Source: an uncultured Bacteroidota bacterium
GTDB lineage: Bacteria; Bacteroidota; Bacteroidia; Bacteroidales; P3
Direction: 5' to 3'
Length of the DNA stretch: 45,237 bases
Assembly: GCA_902774845.1 (NCBI GenBank)
Contig: CACYJU010000017.1
Location: 1 to 45,237, forward strand
Each line of letters starts with the position of its first letter. Within the stretch, counting starts at the first letter, position 1. The notes beneath the pieces are model-generated. The model did not search any database, was not told the origin of the DNA, and worked only from the letters and a program-made list of their open reading frames with translations. Made by a program: the position numbers and the translations under genes. Positions 43,323-45,237 of this stretch are shown here, piece by piece.

Positions 43323-44705
43323 TTAGTAACTCTGTCTTACCGTTGTTTCTTTGTAGGCGTTGAACTTGGACTTCGAGGCCCATTCGCGGCAGGCTTTGTA
43401 GGCATCGGCCGAGGTTTCGTAGATGTTTTGTATCACGAATTGCCCGGTGTGGTCTATGCCGCCCCACTTGCCTTCTTTCTTCGCGGGTGCTACACGGTTG
43501 TTCCAGGTCTCTATGAAAGTGCGGGCATCCTGAAAGTGCGGTATTATCGACCACTCGCCTTTGTAGTTTACATAGCCCCAGTAGCCGGTCTGCGTGTTCT
43601 TTATAGGATACTGCCAGTGGCCCAGCTCCTGGTGGGTGTCCCACTCCTGTCCAGCTTTCGTGGCTTCGCTTGCCAGCGTGAACACATGCTTCGTTATCAG
43701 CGTTCCATCTGTTCCTACCACTCCCCAGAAGTCGTTGTATTTGGCTGCTGCGAAGTCGCCGGTGTCGTTCGGGAAGTTGCACACCTCTTGGTATTTCGGC
43801 TGTATGGCCCACTCGCCCGAGTAGTCCACCCAGCCCCACAGTCCCGTGGCTGGTTCGGTCACCGGAAGGCGCCATCCTTTGATGTCGCGTCCGTCCACCT
43901 TTTGCTTCAGGGCGTAGGCGGCCTCCTCTTTCGAGAAGAAGATGCAGAAGCTCACCTCCTCGCCTTTGCGGTCAATGTTACCCCAGCGGCCGGAGCGCTT
44001 CACTTGTGCGTATTCGAACATGTTGTCCTCGCCAAAGTGTCCGCAGTCCTGGTATTTGGGGTCCACAACCCAGCGACCCAGATAGTCCACATAGCCCCAG
44101 CGTCCACGCTCGTTCTGTGTGGGATAGACCCAGGTGGTGTAGTGCAGGCCGTGAATCCACTGCATGCCCGCTTCGGTGGCGTGTTCTTTCTCGAGGAACA
44201 CAGGTGCTATCACCATTGTCCCTCTGCGGTCGATGCAGCCCCAGCGGTTGTTCTTCTTGACCGGTGCGAAACTCTTGGGTTCCACACCGACGAACATGCC
44301 GGCATCCTCATATTCGGGTTCGAACTTCCAGTTGCCATAGTAGTTCACGAAGCCCCACTTCCTGTCGGTGGGGTTCTTTAGGGGGTAGAGCCATTTGCCT
44401 GGCTCGTCGCCGGTCTGCCACTGCCGTCCGCACTCAAGTGCTTCTTCTTTCGTGGGGAAGATGCTGCGTACTATCATCTCGCCGCGGTTGTCTATGCAGC
44501 CATACCGCTGGTCCAGCCGCACTACGGCGAATATCTTGCGTCCTTTCTCGAAGGGATAGGCATACTGGTACTGAGGTGCCACAAGCCATGAGCCGTCGCT
44601 GTTCTTGTAGCCATATAGCTTCGAGACTTCGTCCTGGAAGAGAGTCTGTGCCTGACATAAGCCTATTCCGGCTAGGAGGCAGATTGTTGTTAGAATCTTT
44701 TTCAT
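43323..44705 (-). CDS. Secreted WG-repeat protein
   Basis: 460 residues with a signal peptide ending in CQAQ. At least seven WG repeats are seen (RYGCIDNRGEMIV, KWGFVNYYGNWKFEPEYED, RWGCIDRRGTMVIAPVF, RWGYVDYLGRWVVDPKYQD, LWGWVDYSGEWAIQPKYQE, YWGYVNYKGEWSIIPHFQD, KWGGIDHTGQFVIQNIY), with short linkers (EEAL..G.QW) between pairs. WG repeats probably form a beta-propeller-like or extended binding surface; no enzyme activity is known. It is coupled to pyrC with a 3-bp gap, a pairing without obvious meaning. Confidence 0.88.
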   Translation of the reverse strand: MKKILTTICLLAGIGLCQAQTLFQDEVSKLYGYKNSDGSWLVAPQYQYAYPFEKGRKIFAVVRLDQRYGCIDNRGEMIVRSIFPTKEEALECGRQWQTGDEPGKWLYPLKNPTDRKWGFVNYYGNWKFEPEYEDAGMFVGVEPKSFAPVKKNNRWGCIDRRGTMVIAPVFLEKEHATEAGMQWIHGLHYTTWVYPTQNERGRWGYVDYLGRWVVDPKYQDCGHFGEDNMFEYAQVKRSGRWGNIDRKGEEVSFCIFFSKEEAAYALKQKVDGRDIKGWRLPVTEPATGLWGWVDYSGEWAIQPKYQEVCNFPNDTGDFAAAKYNDFWGVVGTDGTLITKHVFTLASEATKAGQEWDTHQELGHWQYPIKNTQTGYWGYVNYKGEWSIIPHFQDARTFIETWNNRVAPAKKEGKWGGIDHTGQFVIQNIYETSADAYKACREWASKSKFNAYKETTVRQSY

Positions 44706-44770
44706 TTATATAAGTTGTTTGTTTTCAATTATTAAAGCGGTTAGTGTTTAGCGATCTCAATTTTCAATTA

Positions 44771-44898
44771 ACCAATTCAAGCACTTACACATTTACACGT
44801 TTACACATTTACACGTTTACACATTTACACATTTACACATTAACGCATTCAAGCATTCAAGCATTCACGCATTCACGCATTCAAGCATTCCCACATTA
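44771..44898 (-). repeat. Sixteen-unit 8-bp tandem array
   Basis: Plus-strand units include acacattt, acacgttt, acacatta, acgcattc and aagcattc in unbroken register from about 44771 to 44898. On the minus strand they read aaatgtgt, taatgtgt, gaatgcgt and gaatgctt, the same units as the array at 14473. The stop codon of the next gene (44898-44896) is the end of the last unit. Confidence 0.9.
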
Positions 44899-45237
44899 CC
44901 TCTTCACTATCCTTCTCACCGTGTTGCCCAAGGTGGTTTCGATATGCAGCGTGTAGGTGCCGGCCGGCAGTTCGTGGATGTCAATCTGGTTGGTGCCGTC
45001 AAAGGTCATCACCGCACGACCCACCTGGTCCATCACGGTGATCTTCCTTATCTCAGCGCCGTCGATGTTCACCGGTCCCATGGTGGGGTTCGGGTATATC
45101 GTCAGGTTTATCGCATCGTTGTTGTCGATGCCGAGGAGCACCACCAGGTGCAGCACCTCTGTCGAGTCGCATCCGAAGCGGTTGTATCCGCAGAAGAGGC
45201 TGTAGTCGCCGCTGGCCGAGTACTCTTCGTCGTGCCA
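44896..45237 (-). CDS. Por-secreted protein, C-terminal fragment with type IX sorting domain (5' end beyond window)
   Basis: The frame is open to the right edge, 113 codons plus stop. It ends with a type-A Por sorting domain: YPNPTMGPVNI, ITVMDQVGRAV, IDIHELPAGTYTLHIET and terminal VKR, the usual short basic end. Before it is a module WHDEEYSASGDYSLFCGYN followed by GCDSTEVLHLVVL, the same type as the NGCDSV module of the giant adhesin at the left end. The protein is therefore exported across the outer membrane and anchored or released at the surface. The main part cannot be judged. Confidence 0.9.
   Translation of the reverse strand, partial: WHDEEYSASGDYSLFCGYNRFGCDSTEVLHLVVLLGIDNNDAINLTIYPNPTMGPVNIDGAEIRKITVMDQVGRAVMTFDGTNQIDIHELPAGTYTLHIETTLGNTVRRIVKR

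Noticed and set aside
42705..44381. 558-codon plus-strand frame
   Set aside because: Antisense to pyrC and the WG-repeat gene, both clearly real; the translation has no recognisable domain or signal and results from stop-poor reverse-frame composition.
44771..44898. CRISPR array
   Set aside because: Units are 8 bp, contiguous and degenerate, without spacers; no cas genes are present.

Overview
The window looks like chromosomal DNA of an uncultured gut- or rumen-type member of the Bacteroidales (Bacteroidota). The signs are promoter boxes of the Bacteroidetes type (TAnnTTTG, sometimes with an upstream TTTG or TTG), a short primary sigma factor without region 1.1, an S16 protein with a long Ala/Lys/Glu tail, a TraR/DksA protein without zinc ligands, a three-subunit succinate dehydrogenase/fumarate reductase, many lipobox lipoproteins, and a C-terminal Por (type IX) sorting domain. 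No rRNA, tRNA, CRISPR array or intact transposase was seen. Genus or species cannot be named from the sequence alone.

Layout. 1-10752 (minus) is one giant secreted adhesin gene, at least 3.5 thousand residues, whose C-terminus lies beyond the left edge. Its frame is broken at 5289-4841 by two short tandem duplications (38 bp and 70 bp) that together restore the frame. Its upstream spacer (10753-11317) holds a perfect 26-bp palindrome and two 11-bp tandem arrays. Next come a GH3 glycosidase and a divergent outer-membrane beta-barrel protein, then a housekeeping block: rpsP, rimM, a TraR/DksA gene, a dual-ATPase peptide-type ABC protein, rocD, ribF, a secreted leucine-rich-repeat protein, an omega-amidase-like nitrilase, mutS2 and a YkvA/DUF1232 gene. 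25176-30992 (minus) is a secretion-oriented cluster of two exported C1B cysteine peptidases, two paralogous lipoproteins and a GH2 beta-mannosidase-like lipoprotein. rsmG, a small lipoprotein and rpoD follow on the minus strand. A lone methyltransferase, ffh and folD are on the plus strand. The last block (minus) is a WG-repeat protein, pyrC, a truncated DUF1016 nuclease remnant, sdhC, sdhA, sdhB and rhaD. The right edge cuts into the C-terminal end of a second Por-sorted protein.

The most unusual signal is a set of short-period tandem repeats (7, 8, 9 and 11 bp). They fill most spacers, often touching start or stop codons, and also appear inside genes as in-frame inserts. The 8-bp family (units such as gaatgcgt and taatgtgt) occurs at 14473, 15376, 31675, 36794 and 44771. 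Related 8-bp periodic DNA sits inside the omega-amidase and mutS2. A 9-bp family built on GTCNGACNN lies in the folD-rhaD spacer, in the ABC ATPase, and exactly where the beta-mannosidase has lost its second domain. A 7-bp family lies in the sdh operon spacers and before ffh. This pattern suggests a repeat-generating or repeat-spreading process acting at gene edges and protein linkers. That is an inference; the repeats themselves are directly visible.
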